DNA from: Rubellimicrobium aerolatum
GTDB taxonomy: Bacteria > Pseudomonadota > Alphaproteobacteria > Rhodobacterales > Rhodobacteraceae
Assembly (NCBI RefSeq): GCF_017872975.1
Contig: NZ_JAGGJP010000019.1
Span: 1 to 51,666 of the forward strand
Reading direction: 5' to 3'
Length of the DNA stretch: 51,666 nt
Shown here: positions 20,137 to 29,693 of the stretch, in pieces
How the letters are laid out: the number at the start of each line of letters is the position of its first letter
How positions within the stretch are numbered: position 1 is the stretch's first letter
Notes under the pieces: model-generated
What the model was told of the DNA's origin: nothing
What the model saw: the letters and a program-made list of their open reading frames with translations, nothing else
The model's database searches: none
Position numbers and translations under genes: made by a program

Positions 20137-21816
20137 TTGGCAGCCAGCACCAGCATGGCGGAGTTCGAGGAACTCCTCAAGGAATCGTACGAGATCGACA
20201 CGCCGTCCGAGGGGACGGTGGTCAAGGGCCGCGTCATCGCCATCGAGGCGGGCCAGGCCATCATCGATGTCGGCTACAAGATGGAAGGCCGCGTCGATCT
20301 CAAGGAATTCGCCCTCCCCGGCGAGCAGGCCAACGTGAACGTCGGCGACGAGGTGGAGGTGTTCCTCCGCAACGTCGAGAACGCCCGTGGCGAGGCCGTC
20401 ATCTCGCGCGAGATGGCCAAGCGCGAAGAGGCCTGGGACCGTCTGGAAAAGGCCTACGAGCGCGAGGAGCGCGTCGAGGGCGCCATCTTCGGCCGCGTCA
20501 AGGGCGGCTTCACCGTGGACCTGGGCGGCGCCGTGGCGTTCCTGCCGGGCAGCCAGGTCGATGTCCGTCCCGTGCGCGACGCCGGGCCGCTGATGGGGCT
20601 GAAGCAGCCGTTCCAGATCCTCAAGATGGACCGTCGCCGCGGCAACATCGTCGTGTCGCGCCGCGCGATCCTCGAAGAGTCGCGCGCCGAGCAGCGCGCC
20701 GAGGTCATCGGCAACCTCTTCGAGGGCCAGACCATCGAGGGCGTGGTGAAGAACATCACCGAATACGGCGCCTTCGTGGACCTGGGCGGCGTGGACGGCC
20801 TGCTGCACGTGACCGACATGGCCTGGCGCCGGGTGAACCACCCGAGCGAGATCCTGTCGATCGGCGAGTCGATCAAGGTGCAGGTCATCAAGATCAACAA
20901 GGAAACCCACCGCATCAGCCTGGGCATGAAGCAGCTCCAGGAAGATCCGTGGGACACCGTGGAGCGGAAGTATCCGTATGGCTCCACGCACACGGGCCGC
21001 GTGACCAACATCACCGACTACGGCGCCTTCGTGGAGCTGGAGCCGGGGATCGAAGGCCTCGTGCACGTGTCCGAGATGTCCTGGACCAAGAAGAACGTCC
21101 ATCCCGGCAAGATCGTCTCCACCTCGCAAGAGGTCGAGGTCATGGTGCTGGAGATCGACAGCCAGAAGCGGCGCGTGTCCCTGGGCCTCAAGCAGACCCA
21201 GCGCAACCCGTGGGAGGTCTTCGCCGAGCAGTTCCCCGAGGGGACCAACGTCGAGGGCGAGGTCAAGAACATCACCGAGTTCGGCCTGTTCGTGGGCCTT
21301 CCGGGCGACATCGACGGCATGGTGCACCTGTCCGACATCTCGTGGGACCAGCGCGGCGAGGACGCCATCCAGTCCTTCCGCAAGGGCGACACCGTGAAGG
21401 CCAAGGTCATCGAGGTGGATGTCGAGAAGGAGCGCATCTCGCTCTCGATCAAGGCGCTGGAGAACGACCCCTACGCCGAGGCGATCGGCGGCGTGAAGCG
21501 CGGCGACGTCATCACGGTGGCGGTGTCGAAGATCGAGGACGGCGGCATCGAGGTGGACTACGAGGGGATGAAGTCCTTCATCCGCCGGAGCGACCTGTCG
21601 CGCGACCGGTCGGAGCAGCGGCCCGAGCGGTTCCAGCCGGGCGACAAGGTGGACGTCCGCGTGGTGAGCGTGGACGCCAAGGCCCGCAAGCTGGGCCTGT
21701 CCATCAAGGCCCGCGAGATCGCCGAGGAGAAGGAGGCCGTGGAGCAGTACGGCTCGTCCGACTCGGGCGCGAGCCTCGGGGACATCCTCGGCGCGGCGCT
21801 GCGGGAGCGTAGCTGA
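20137..21816 (+). CDS. rpsA: 30S ribosomal protein S1
   Basis: A 559-residue mRNA-binding ribosomal protein with six S1 (OB-fold) repeats. Repeats 3-5 are clearest at ITEYGAFVDLGGVDGLLH, ITDYGAFVELEPGIEGLVH and ITEFGLFVGLPGDIDGMVH. The start is taken as TTG 20137 (reading MAASTSMAEFEELL), because AAAAGGA (20123-20129) lies about seven bases upstream and alphaproteobacterial S1 proteins begin this way. ATG 20155 is too far from that site. A strong intrinsic terminator follows the stop. Confidence 0.97.
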   Translation: MAASTSMAEFEELLKESYEIDTPSEGTVVKGRVIAIEAGQAIIDVGYKMEGRVDLKEFALPGEQANVNVGDEVEVFLRNVENARGEAVISREMAKREEAWDRLEKAYEREERVEGAIFGRVKGGFTVDLGGAVAFLPGSQVDVRPVRDAGPLMGLKQPFQILKMDRRRGNIVVSRRAILEESRAEQRAEVIGNLFEGQTIEGVVKNITEYGAFVDLGGVDGLLHVTDMAWRRVNHPSEILSIGESIKVQVIKINKETHRISLGMKQLQEDPWDTVERKYPYGSTHTGRVTNITDYGAFVELEPGIEGLVHVSEMSWTKKNVHPGKIVSTSQEVEVMVLEIDSQKRRVSLGLKQTQRNPWEVFAEQFPEGTNVEGEVKNITEFGLFVGLPGDIDGMVHLSDISWDQRGEDAIQSFRKGDTVKAKVIEVDVEKERISLSIKALENDPYAEAIGGVKRGDVITVAVSKIEDGGIEVDYEGMKSFIRRSDLSRDRSEQRPERFQPGDKVDVRVVSVDAKARKLGLSIKAREIAEEKEAVEQYGSSDSGASLGDILGAALRERS

Positions 21817-21862
21817 CGCATCGGGACGCCCGGCCGGACGGTCGGGCGGCTTGAGGAATGGG

Positions 21863-21890
21863 GGGCCTCGCCGGTTGGCGGGGCCCTTTT
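21863..21890 (+). terminator. Rho-independent terminator after rpsA
   Basis: GGGCCTCGCC (21863-21872) pairs with GGCGGGGCCC (21877-21886) around a GGTT loop, with one G-T pair, and is followed by TTTT. Confidence 0.9.
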
Positions 21891-22167
21891 CCGTTGGGGG
21901 TGGGGGCGGTTCGCCGGGGCGGGGCGCGCGATCGGGAGGCCGGGGCGCGGGCGGGGGCGTCGCTGGCGTATTTGGGCCAAGTTGAGAGGGAGGGGCGAGG
22001 GCGGCCGAGGGGTCCGGGATGGGCCTGTCGGGTCGAGGCCCGGGCGGGAGAGGCGGCAGGGTGGGGCCCCCCCCCGTGCGGGGGCGGTGCGCCGACGCGC
22101 GGCCGACGAGGGCCTGGGGCCGAGGACGGGGCGGGGGAGGGCGCGGGGGCGCCCTCCGGGGGGCGCG
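21891..22167. other. non-coding G-rich region containing one dispersed repeat
   Basis: No gene was recognised. The region holds one copy of the Rhodobacterales-type repeat (21965-21985). A hairpin of GCGCCC and GGGGCGC type near 22149-22166 could end the minus-strand peroxidase gene. Confidence 0.5.
21965..21985 (-). repeat. dispersed intergenic repeat, copy A
   Basis: GGCGTATTTGGGCCAAGTTGA, identical to copy B. Its reverse complement aligns with the longer CTTTGGCYTCAARTATCC family. Confidence 0.8.
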
Positions 22168-23250
22168 TCAGAACGGGGCGGGGAGGGGGGTCTCGTCGGT
22201 GCGGGGGGGCAGGACGGGGTGGGGGACCTGGGGCTGCTCGCCGGTCAGGCCGGTGAGGAAGGCGGCGATGGCGCCGATGTCGGCCTCGGCGAGTTCCGTG
22301 CCGAGCTGGGCGTTGGCCATGATGTCCACCGCCTCGGGCAGGGACCAGACCGCGCCGGAGTGGAAGTAGGGCGGCGTCAGCGCCACGTTCCGCAGGGGCG
22401 CGGCGCGGAACACGTAGTCGTCCGAGGCGGTCTCGGTCACGGCGAAGCGACCGCGGTCGCCCTCGGGGAGGACCTCGGCGCCGGGACGCTCCACGACGCC
22501 GAAGGGGTAGTAGTCGTGGCCGCCGAAGTTCACGCCGTTGTGGCAGCCGGCGCAGCCCGAATCCATGAAGAGCGCGAGGCCGCGCTTCTGCTCGGGCGTC
22601 ATGGCCGCGTCGTCGCCGTTCACCCAGCGGTCGAAGGCCGCGCCGGGGGTGACGAGGGTTTCCTCGAACTCGGCGATGGCGGTGGCGAAGTTGGCGAAGC
22701 TCACCGGCTCGGCCTCGTCGGGGAAGGAGGCGGCGAAGGCCTCGCGGTAGGGCTCCATGGAGTTGAGGGTGGCCACCACCTGGTCGGGGGTGTTGTTCAT
22801 CTCCACGGCGGCCTGGACGGGGCCCATGGCCTGCTCGGCCAGGTCGGCGGCGCGGCCGTCCCAGAACTGCGCGGCGTTGAAGAGCGCGTTGTAGACGGTG
22901 GGGGCGTTGCGCGGGCCCTTCTGCCAGCCGTGGCCGATGGAGGTGGGGAGCGCGTCCACGCCGCCCATCCCGACGTTGTGGCAGGTCTGGCAGGAGAAGA
23001 GGCCCGACGACGACATCCGGGGGTCGAAGAAGAGCTGGGCGCCGAGCTCGCGACGGGCGGCCTCGATCCCGTCGGCCGGGGGCGCGGCGGGGAGGATGAC
23101 GCCGAAGAGGCCCTGCGCGGCGTCGCGGAGGTCGGCGTCGGTGGCGTAGCCGGGGGCGATCTCGGCGGCTTCGGCGGGGGCGGCGGGCTCCTGCTGGGCG
23201 AGGGCGGCGGTCGCGGTGGCGGCGGTGGCGAGAAGGACGGTGAGTCTCAT
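22168..23250 (-). CDS. di-haem cytochrome c peroxidase / MauG-family protein
   Basis: A 360-residue exported c-type cytochrome with a Sec-type signal peptide (MRLTVLLATAATATAALAQQ). It has two haem attachment motifs, CQTCH and CAGCH, and the family landmarks LGAQLFFDPRMSSSG, RNAPTVYNALFNAAQFWDGRA and VALTPPYFHSGAVWSLPEAV. Such enzymes reduce hydrogen peroxide in the periplasm with electrons from cytochromes, or act as MauG-like oxidases. ATG at 23250 is preferred (purine-rich GGGGGA upstream) over 23262. It lies antisense between rpsA and ihfB, genes usually adjacent, so it is an insertion. Confidence 0.9.
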   Translation of the reverse strand: MRLTVLLATAATATAALAQQEPAAPAEAAEIAPGYATDADLRDAAQGLFGVILPAAPPADGIEAARRELGAQLFFDPRMSSSGLFSCQTCHNVGMGGVDALPTSIGHGWQKGPRNAPTVYNALFNAAQFWDGRAADLAEQAMGPVQAAVEMNNTPDQVVATLNSMEPYREAFAASFPDEAEPVSFANFATAIAEFEETLVTPGAAFDRWVNGDDAAMTPEQKRGLALFMDSGCAGCHNGVNFGGHDYYPFGVVERPGAEVLPEGDRGRFAVTETASDDYVFRAAPLRNVALTPPYFHSGAVWSLPEAVDIMANAQLGTELAEADIGAIAAFLTGLTGEQPQVPHPVLPPRTDETPLPAPF

Positions 23251-23400
23251 GCGTTCCCCCATGGCTGGGCCCGCGACGGTCGGGCGGGCCTCACGGGGGG
23301 GTGATCTGGCGCGGGGCGCGGGGGGATCAAGCGGGCCGTGGGCGCGCGGGAGCCGCCCGCTTCGTTCGGCCGTTCGCTGCCGGGGCTGCGCGGCAGGCCT

Positions 23401-23428
23401 TTGAGCGGGCGAGACTTTCGCCTATGCT
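23401..23428 (+). promoter_or_regulatory. candidate sigma70 promoter of ihfB
   Basis: TTGAGC (23401-23406) and TATGCT (23423-23428) with a 16-base spacer lie about 50 bases before the ihfB ATG. Confidence 0.5.
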
Positions 23429-23479
23429 GGAGACAAGGCGGGGCGAAGCGCGCCATTGTTGATCGTTGCTGGGGGTGAG

Positions 23480-23824
23480 ATGATCCGGTCCGAACTGATT
23501 CAGAAGATCGCGGAGGAGAACCCGCACCTCTACCAGCGCGACGTGGAGAAGATCGTCAACGTGATCTTCGACTGCATCGTCGCGGCGATGGCCAAGGGCA
23601 ACCGGGTGGAGTTGCGGGGCTTTGGCGCCTTCTCGGTCAAGAAGCGGGACGGGCGCACCGGGCGCAACCCCCGCACCGGCGAGGCGGTGACGGTGGACGA
23701 GAAGCACGTGCCGTTCTTCAAGACCGGCAAGCTGCTGCGCGACCGGCTGAACGGCAAGGTCGGCGGCGTCGCCGGGCCGGACGACGCGGCGGACCTGGGC
23801 GACGACGAGGACGACGCCGCCTGA
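23480..23824 (+). CDS. ihfB: integration host factor subunit beta
   Basis: A 114-residue HU/IHF-family DNA-bending protein. It starts [20 protein letters not shown] and has the beta-arm region [20 protein letters not shown] followed by PRTGE, which marks IHF-beta rather than HU. An acidic tail ([14 protein letters not shown]) extends the C-terminus past the usual length. It pairs with IhfA to bend DNA in transcription and recombination. ATG at 23480 follows GGGGGTGAG. Confidence 0.95.
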   Translation: MIRSELIQKIAEENPHLYQRDVEKIVNVIFDCIVAAMAKGNRVELRGFGAFSVKKRDGRTGRNPRTGEAVTVDEKHVPFFKTGKLLRDRLNGKVGGVAGPDDAADLGDDEDDAA

Positions 23825-24128
23825 GCGGGGCCGCCGCGCGGCGGCGCGAGGGCGCATCCGGGCCGGGTCGGGAGGGCGGGGGCGGCCGTCGTCCGTCGTC
23901 CGTCGTCCGTCGTCCGGGGGCCGGCCCTTCTTTGGCCTCAAGTATCCCGGGGGGAGCGCGGCACGCGCGGGGGGCAGGGCCCCCATGCGACCGAAGGGCC
24001 GGGCGGCCCCGCGCGACGGCCCCGCGCGACGGCCCCGCGCGACGGCTCGTGGAGTTGCGTCCATCGCGCGGGGGTGGCATCTGTCGGGGTGCCGTCCGCG
24101 ACGGGGCGGCCTGACGGGGCCTGTTGCC
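23825..24128. other. repeat-rich non-coding stretch before the lapA-like gene
   Basis: Contains a 7-base GTCCGTC tandem repeat (about 23887-23916), a full copy of the dispersed element with its GGGGGC/GCCCCC hairpin, and three copies of the 13-base unit GGCCCCGCGCGAC (about 24005-24046). No gene was recognised. Confidence 0.7.
23927..23984 (+). repeat. dispersed intergenic repeat, copy C with hairpin
   Basis: CTTCTTTGGCCTCAAGTATC then CCGGGGGGAG, with GGGGGC-AGG-GCCCCC at 23970-23984. Confidence 0.8.
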
Positions 24129-24494
24129 ATGAGATTCCTCAAGACCGCCTTCTGGGGGCTCGTGGCCCTCGCTCTTGTCACCGTGGGGCTGGCGAACCGG
24201 GGGCTGGTGACGCTGCGGGTGCTGCCCGAGGCGCTGGGGGCCGCGCTGGGCCTGTCGCCGGACCTGGACCTGCCGCTGTTCCTGGTGATCTTCCTGGGCG
24301 TGGCGCTGGGGCTGGTGCTGGGGCTGGTCTGGGAATGGATCCGCGAGATCCCCGAGCGGGCGCAGGCCCGCGCCACCGCCCGCGAGCTGGAGCGGCTGCG
24401 GCGGGAGCTGGCGCGGACCCGGGCCGAGGTCGCGCCCAAGGACGACGTGCTGGCGGTGCTGGACGCCCCGGCGCTGCCGGCGCGGCGGGCCTGA
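24129..24494 (+). CDS. LapA-domain (DUF1049) membrane protein
   Basis: A 121-residue protein with two hydrophobic segments ([20 protein letters not shown] and [20 protein letters not shown]) followed by a charged coiled-coil-like helix ([21 protein letters not shown]). This is the LapA/YciS layout, a lipopolysaccharide-assembly-associated inner membrane family. It lies between ihfB and trpF as in other Rhodobacterales, and its stop overlaps the trpF start (TGATG). Confidence 0.8.
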   Translation: MRFLKTAFWGLVALALVTVGLANRGLVTLRVLPEALGAALGLSPDLDLPLFLVIFLGVALGLVLGLVWEWIREIPERAQARATARELERLRRELARTRAEVAPKDDVLAVLDAPALPARRA

Positions 24495-25204
24495 TGGCCT
24501 TCCGCGTCACCGGGCCGGGGGCCGCCGGGGCGCGGGCCGCCGGGCGCGCGGGCGGGTCCGGGGCCGGGCCCGTGCGGGTCAAGCTCTGCGGGGCGACGAC
24601 GCCCGCGCAGGTCGAGGCGGCGGCGGCGGCCGGGGCGGGCTACGTGGGGCTGGTGTTCGTTCCGCGCTCGCCCCGCGCGCTGGGCGCGGAGGCCGCGCGG
24701 GCGCTGGCCTGGGCCGCGCCGGTGGGCGTGGCGAAGGTCGGGCTGTTCGTGGACCCCACGGACGACGATCTGGCGGCGGTGCTGGACCGGGTGCCGCTGG
24801 ACATGGTGCAGCTCCATGGGTCCGAGGCGCCGGAGCGGGTGGCCGAGGTGCGGGCGCGCTGGGGGCTTCCCGTCATGAAGGCGGTGGGGATCGGCGGGCC
24901 GGCCGACCTGGAGCGGGCGCGGGCCTACGAGGGGGTGGCGGACCAGCTCCTTCTCGATGCCAAGGCGCCGGCGGGCGCGGCGCTGCCCGGCGGGAACGGC
25001 GCGGCCTTCGACTGGGGGCTCCTGGCCGGGCGGGGCTGGGCGCTGCCCTGGATGCTGGCGGGGGGGCTCACGCCCGGCAACGTCGCCGAGGCGGTGCGGG
25101 TGAGCGGCGCGCGGCAGGTGGACGTGTCCTCGGGCGTGGAGAGCGCGCCGGGGGTGAAGGACGAGGCGCTGGTGCGGGCCTTCGTGGCGGCCGCGCGGGG
25201 CTAG
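24494..25204 (+). CDS. trpF: phosphoribosylanthranilate isomerase
   Basis: A 236-residue TIM-barrel enzyme of tryptophan synthesis. The catalytic cysteine lies in [11 protein letters not shown] and the catalytic aspartate in [20 protein letters not shown] and DMVQLHGSE are conserved. The first 27 residues are a Gly/Ala-rich extension not usual for the family, so a GTG at 24570 (VRVKLCG) could be the true start; ATG 24494 is kept because it overlaps the previous stop. trpB follows only after two inserted minus-strand genes. Confidence 0.93.
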   Translation: MAFRVTGPGAAGARAAGRAGGSGAGPVRVKLCGATTPAQVEAAAAAGAGYVGLVFVPRSPRALGAEAARALAWAAPVGVAKVGLFVDPTDDDLAAVLDRVPLDMVQLHGSEAPERVAEVRARWGLPVMKAVGIGGPADLERARAYEGVADQLLLDAKAPAGAALPGGNGAAFDWGLLAGRGWALPWMLAGGLTPGNVAEAVRVSGARQVDVSSGVESAPGVKDEALVRAFVAAARG

Positions 25205-25238
25205 GCCCGGCGGCGCCGAGGCGTCGGGGAGCCCGGCG

Positions 25239-25874
25239 TCAGGTGCTCCGGCGGCGGAGCGCCAGGAGGGCGGCCAAGCCCAGCGCCAGGAGGGGCGCGG
25301 TCGCGGGGAGCGGGACGGGGGCGAGGCGCGGCAGCGGCGCGTCGAGGTCCGGGTCCGCGACGTAGGTGCCGCGCGCCAGGGCGGCCTCGGTCAGGACGAA
25401 CTCGCCGGCCGCGTCGTCCCAGCCCAGCAGCCGGCAGTCGCCCGCGCAGGTCCAGGTGCCGTTGGCGGACAGGTCGAGGCGCCCGCCGAAGGGCAGCCAG
25501 GACCAGAGCGTCGGCGCCGCGCCGTCGTTGACGAGGAGCGTGAAGCTCGCGTCGGTCAGGGAGCCCCGGAAGCGGCTCTCGCCCCGGACGGTGCCGGCGG
25601 GGGTCAGGGTGCCGTAGGCGAGGATGCCGAGGTCCACGCCCAGGGCGGCAAGGGTGTCGGGCACGTCGAAGAGGGCGAAATACGCGCCGTCGGTGGCGGC
25701 GGAGGGCAGGCCCACGAGGAGGCCCGCGCCGGTGCCATCCGGCGCGAAGGGCTGGGTGGCGGTGTCGGCGGGCAGGCCGATGGCGGCGAGCACCTCCTCG
25801 CGGGTGATGGTCGCGGCGCCCGTGGGGGAGGCGAGGGCGGTCGCGGCGGCGAGGGCGAGGAGGGTGGCGCGCAT
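25239..25874 (-). CDS. VPLPA-CTERM sorting-signal exported protein 1
   Basis: A 211-residue secreted protein. An N-terminal signal peptide (MRATLLALAAATALASPTGA) and the C-terminal VPLPA motif, hydrophobic helix (ATAPLLALGLAALLAL) and RRR end define a VPLPA-CTERM exosortase substrate. The body has one cysteine pair (TWTCAGDCRLLGW). ATG at 25874 has AAGGAG upstream. It shares architecture and short motifs (FDVPDTL versus FDTPDSV, GTWTC) with the next gene, so the two are tandem paralogues. No exosortase is in the window. Confidence 0.85.
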   Translation of the reverse strand: MRATLLALAAATALASPTGAATITREEVLAAIGLPADTATQPFAPDGTGAGLLVGLPSAATDGAYFALFDVPDTLAALGVDLGILAYGTLTPAGTVRGESRFRGSLTDASFTLLVNDGAAPTLWSWLPFGGRLDLSANGTWTCAGDCRLLGWDDAAGEFVLTEAALARGTYVADPDLDAPLPRLAPVPLPATAPLLALGLAALLALRRRST

Positions 25875-26082
25875 GGGGGGCTCCTTCCGGATCGGGCGGC
25901 GCGGCGAGGCCGGTCGGGGGAGCCTCTGCGCGACGCGTGTGGCGTTCCTGGGACGAGGGCGGGGCGATGCCATGTCCAGGCGCCGGAACGCCGGTCGCGG
26001 GGCGATGTTCCCGGGGCGGCGCGGTTGCCCCGGGATCGGGCGGGAGCGGGGGGCGCGGCGGGAGGCCGCGCCCGGACGGGGC

Positions 26083-26688
26083 TCAGGCCCTGCGGCGGCG
26101 CAGCGCGGCGAGGCCGGCGAGGCCGAGGGCGAGGAGCGGCGCGGAGGCCGGGAGGGGCACGGCCGAGGGCGCGGCGGCGAGGCCGTAGGTGCCGGTGGTG
26201 ATGACCCCCGCGGTGATGAGGAGGTCGCCCGTCTCGGGGTCCCGGTCGTAGGTGGCGCAGGGGCCCGAGCAGGTCCAGGTGCCGTCGGCGGCGAAGTCCA
26301 TCTGGCCGAGGATCTCGGGGTAGCCGGTGACGTAGGCGCCGTCGGCGATGATCGCGGGCGCCATCAACAGGCTTCCGGTGAAGCGCTCCACGCCGTCCAC
26401 GAGGCCGACGGAGGTCAGCCATCCGGCCGCGAGGACGCCGAAGTCGGCGGTGGCGTGGTCCACGCTGTCGGGCGTGTCGAAGAAGGCGATGTGGGTGATC
26501 TGTTCGTAGAGCGGCGTGGCGAGGGTGTAGAGCCCGCCGAAGGCCGAGGCGAAGCCGTGGGCGGCGAGCGGCGCGAGGGTCGCGTCGGCGGGCACGATCG
26601 CGGACAGGTCGATGGTGGCGGCCTGGGCGGCGGGGGCGAGGCCCGCCGTGGCGGCGAAGGCGAGGGCGGCGAGGAGGGGCTTGGGCAT
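26083..26688 (-). CDS. VPLPA-CTERM sorting-signal exported protein 2
   Basis: A 201-residue paralogue of the neighbouring gene: signal peptide (MPKPLLAALAFAATAGLAPAAQA), body with FFDTPDSVDHATADFGVLA and a cysteine pair (GTWTCSGPC), and a C-terminal VPLPA motif, hydrophobic helix and RRRR. It should be processed by an exosortase (XrtD type is reported for VPLPA tails) and anchored or released at the surface. It lies with its paralogue between trpF and trpB on the opposite strand. An 8-bp palindrome sits about 95 bases upstream. Confidence 0.85.
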   Translation of the reverse strand: MPKPLLAALAFAATAGLAPAAQAATIDLSAIVPADATLAPLAAHGFASAFGGLYTLATPLYEQITHIAFFDTPDSVDHATADFGVLAAGWLTSVGLVDGVERFTGSLLMAPAIIADGAYVTGYPEILGQMDFAADGTWTCSGPCATYDRDPETGDLLITAGVITTGTYGLAAAPSAVPLPASAPLLALGLAGLAALRRRRA

Positions 26689-26781
26689 CGGGGACGGATT
26701 CTCTCGTGACGCGCCGGAGGTGGCGCGGGGGCGGGCGTCGGGCCGGAGCGTGGCGGAATTGAGGCGGGTGGCCGGTCGGCG

Positions 26782-26800
26782 CGGCAACAATCTGTTGCCG
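26782..26800. promoter_or_regulatory. perfect inverted repeat upstream of VPLPA gene 2 and trpB
   Basis: CGGCAACA (26782-26789) and TGTTGCCG (26793-26800) form an 8-bp palindrome around ATC in the divergent region between a VPLPA gene and trpB. There is no T-tract, so an operator is more likely than a terminator. Confidence 0.4.
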
Positions 26801-26975
26801 GCGCGGCGCGGCGGGGGCAGGTCGGGCGCGCGGGCGGTGCCGGGCCGGGAAGATCGCGGGCGGGGGTGGCGCGCGTGTGGGCGAGGGTTCCGCCGGGGGC
26901 GGGATCGCGCTAGAAGCCGGGGCTGACAGGGGGATCGCGCGACGCTCGCGCGCGCCGACAGCAGGAGGGGCCGCC

Positions 26976-28202
26976 ATGCCGGACACGCGACAGAACAGCT
27001 TGAGGGCCGGGCCGGACGGGACGGGGCGGTTCGGGGAGTTCGGGGGGCGCTTCGTCTCGGAGACGCTGATGCCGCTGATCCTGGCGCTGGAGGACGAGTA
27101 CGAGCGGGCCAAGGACGATCCGACCTTCTGGGCCGAGATGGACGACCTGTGGGAGCATTACGTGGGGCGGCCGTCGCCGCTGTATCACGCCTCGCGGCTG
27201 ACGGAGCATCTGGGGGGGGCGAAGGTCTATCTCAAGCGCGACGAGCTGAACCACACGGGCGCGCACAAGATCAACAACGTGCTGGGGCAGATCATCCTGG
27301 CGCGGCGCATGGGCAAGACGCGGATCATCGCCGAGACCGGGGCGGGGCAGCACGGGGTCGCCACGGCCACGGTCTGCGCCAAGTTCGGGCTGCAATGCGT
27401 GGTCTACATGGGCGCGCACGACGTGGAGCGGCAGGCGCCCAACGTGTTCCGCATGAGGCTGCTCGGGGCGACGGTGGTGCCGGTCACGAGCGGCCGGGGC
27501 ACGCTCAAGGACGCGATGAACGACGCGCTGCGGGACTGGGTGACGAACGTGCGGGACACGTTCTACTGCATCGGCACGGTGGCGGGGCCGCATCCCTATC
27601 CGGCGATGGTGCGCGACTTCCAGTCGATCATCGGCAAGGAGGTCCGCTGGCAGATGGAGAAGGCCGAGGGGCGGCTGCCCGACACGATCGTCGCGGCGAT
27701 CGGCGGCGGGTCGAACGCCATGGGGCTGTTCCATCCGTTCCTTGACGATCCGAGCGTGCGGATCATCGGGGTGGAGGCCGGGGGCAAGGGCGTCGATGAC
27801 CGGATGGAGCATTGCGCCAGCCTGACGGGCGGGCGGCCGGGGGTGCTGCACGGGAACAAGACGTATCTGCTCCAGGACGACGACGGGCAGATCCTGGAGG
27901 GGTATTCGATCTCGGCGGGGCTCGACTATCCGGGGATCGGGCCGGAGCATTCGTGGCTGCACGACATCGGGCGGGCCGAGTACGTGAGCATCACCGACAA
28001 GGAGGCGCTGGAGGCGTTCCAGCTCTGCTGCGCGCTGGAGGGGATCATCCCGGCGCTGGAGCCGTCCCACGCGCTGGCGCACGTCATGAAGATCGCGCCG
28101 GCGCTGCCGCGCGAGCATCTGATCGTGATGAACATGTGCGGGCGGGGGGACAAGGACATCTTCACCGTGGCCAAGCACCTGGGCGTCGAGGTCAAGGCCT
28201 GA
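26976..28202 (+). CDS. trpB: tryptophan synthase beta chain
   Basis: A 408-residue PLP enzyme that joins indole and serine. The PLP lysine lies in [24 protein letters not shown], the phosphate-binding [10 protein letters not shown] and the late CGRGDKD are all present. ATG at 26976 follows AGGAGG. It works with trpA, here 10 kb away on the other strand, and with trpF upstream. A long intrinsic terminator follows. Confidence 0.97.
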   Translation: MPDTRQNSLRAGPDGTGRFGEFGGRFVSETLMPLILALEDEYERAKDDPTFWAEMDDLWEHYVGRPSPLYHASRLTEHLGGAKVYLKRDELNHTGAHKINNVLGQIILARRMGKTRIIAETGAGQHGVATATVCAKFGLQCVVYMGAHDVERQAPNVFRMRLLGATVVPVTSGRGTLKDAMNDALRDWVTNVRDTFYCIGTVAGPHPYPAMVRDFQSIIGKEVRWQMEKAEGRLPDTIVAAIGGGSNAMGLFHPFLDDPSVRIIGVEAGGKGVDDRMEHCASLTGGRPGVLHGNKTYLLQDDDGQILEGYSISAGLDYPGIGPEHSWLHDIGRAEYVSITDKEALEAFQLCCALEGIIPALEPSHALAHVMKIAPALPREHLIVMNMCGRGDKDIFTVAKHLGVEVKA

Positions 28203-28228
28203 CGCCACCCCGCTCGGCCGGGCGGCCC

Positions 28229-28284
28229 CGCCCCCGAGTCCCTGCCCCCGAGTCCCCGCCCCCGAGTCCCCGCCCCCGCGTCCC
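28229..28284. repeat. 14-base tandem repeat, four copies
   Basis: The unit CGCCCCCGAGTCCC repeats four times with one or two changes per copy. The last copy forms the 5' arm of the trpB terminator. Confidence 0.85.
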
Positions 28285-28306
28285 CACCCTGGGGCGCGGG
28301 GGTTTT
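28273..28306 (+). terminator. Rho-independent terminator after trpB
   Basis: CCCCCGCG (28273-28280) pairs with CGCGGGGG (28295-28302); CCCCA pairs with TGGGG across a one-base bulge, loop CCC. TTTT follows at 28303-28306. Confidence 0.88.
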
Positions 28307-28400
28307 CGTGTCCGGTCGCGGGCCTAGGTGCGGGGAAGGGGGTTGGACGGCGGCGGGCCCCGGGCGAGGATGCGGGCGAGGTGTGCGGGAGGAGGGCGCG

Positions 28401-29666
28401 ATGCGGCGGCTGGCTTGGGCGGTGGCGGGACTGGTGGCGCTGGGGCCGGGGGCGGCCGGGGCGCAGTCCTCGCCCGCCGAGCAGGTGGTCGAGCAGCTCC
28501 GGGCGCAGGGCTACGAGGAGTTCCTGGTGACGCGGACGCTGCTGGGCCGCATCCAGGTGATCGCCGAGGGCGGGCCGGGGCGGCGCGAGATCGTGTTCAA
28601 CCCGCGCACGGGGGAGATCCTGCGCGACTACGCGGAAGGCGCGGCGGAGGAGGGCGAGCGGGCGCCCCGGCTGTTCGAGCGGTGGAGCGCGCCGGCGGCG
28701 GAGCCGGCTCCGGCGGCGTCGCAGGGGGTGGCCCCGGCGGCGGGGGATCTGGCGGCGGGGGATCTGGCGGCGGGGGGTCCGGCGGCGGGGGTGCCGGAGC
28801 GGGCGGGCGAGGAGGAGCGGGCGGCGGAGCGGGGCTCGGGGGATGCGGGGGGCAGGGATTCGGGGGGCGTTGACTCGGGGGACGCGGATTCGGGGAGCGG
28901 GGACGGCATGGCCGGGAGCGCCTCCGGTGGCCGGGAGGATGGGGACGGCTCGGGCGGGGACGGCTTGGGCCGGGACGGGGGCGGCGCGGGGGAGCCGGGC
29001 GCGGCCCCGGCGAGCGGCTCGGACGCCGCCGGCGGGAATGGCGGCGGGTCGGATGAGGGCTCGGACGGCGGGAGCGGCGGCGGCGACGGGAGCAGCGGCT
29101 CCGAGGGTGGCGGGAGCGGCGGCGGCGGCGGGTCGGACGGCGGCGATGGGGACGGTGGCGGGTCGGACGGCGGGGGGTCGGACGGCGGAGGGAGCGACGG
29201 CGGGGACGACGGGTCGGGCGGTGGCGGGTCCGAGGACGGCGGGTCCGAGGATGGCGGGGACGGAGACGGCGGCGGCTCGGACGGCGGGAGCGATGGCGGC
29301 GGGAGCGACGGCGGATCGGACGACGGCGGCTCCGGCGGCGACGATGGGGGCGAGAGCGGGAACGGGAAGGGGGCAGGCGGCGGCAATGACCGGCGGGACG
29401 GCGGGAGCGACGACGGTGGACGCGGGAACGGCGGGGGAAGCGGGACGGGCGGCGGGTCCGATGAGGGTTCGGACAACGGCGGGAACGGGAGCGGCGGGAA
29501 CGGGAGCGGCGGGAACGGGAGCGGCGGGAACGGGAGCGGCGGGGACGGCGGGGGGAACGGGAACGGCGGCAAGGACGGCGGCGGGAACGGCGGGAACGGG
29601 AACGGCGGGGGCGACGGCGGCGGGGGGAACGGCGGCGGGGGGAACGGCGGCGGGCAGGACGACTGA
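28401..29666 (+). CDS. secreted PepSY-like protein with very long Gly/Ser/Asp/Asn-rich tail
   Basis: A 421-residue protein. Residues 1-21 are a signal peptide ([15 protein letters not shown], ending GAAGAQ). Residues about 26-80 ([20 protein letters not shown], then [16 protein letters not shown]) look like a PepSY-type domain. From about residue 100 the chain is low complexity. Gly, Ser and Asp dominate ([13 protein letters not shown] repeats) and it shifts to Gly-Asn repeats ([11 protein letters not shown]) near the end. The tail is unlikely to be folded. ATG 28401 follows GGAGGAGGG. The next gene, a membrane-anchored LuxR-type regulator, starts 27 bases later, so they are probably co-transcribed. 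Confidence 0.75.
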   Translation: MRRLAWAVAGLVALGPGAAGAQSSPAEQVVEQLRAQGYEEFLVTRTLLGRIQVIAEGGPGRREIVFNPRTGEILRDYAEGAAEEGERAPRLFERWSAPAAEPAPAASQGVAPAAGDLAAGDLAAGGPAAGVPERAGEEERAAERGSGDAGGRDSGGVDSGDADSGSGDGMAGSASGGREDGDGSGGDGLGRDGGGAGEPGAAPASGSDAAGGNGGGSDEGSDGGSGGGDGSSGSEGGGSGGGGGSDGGDGDGGGSDGGGSDGGGSDGGDDGSGGGGSEDGGSEDGGDGDGGGSDGGSDGGGSDGGSDDGGSGGDDGGESGNGKGAGGGNDRRDGGSDDGGRGNGGGSGTGGGSDEGSDNGGNGSGGNGSGGNGSGGNGSGGDGGGNGNGGKDGGGNGGNGNGGGDGGGGNGGGGNGGGQDD

Positions 29667-29693
29667 ACGGGGGGGCCGGACGGGGAGGGCGGC

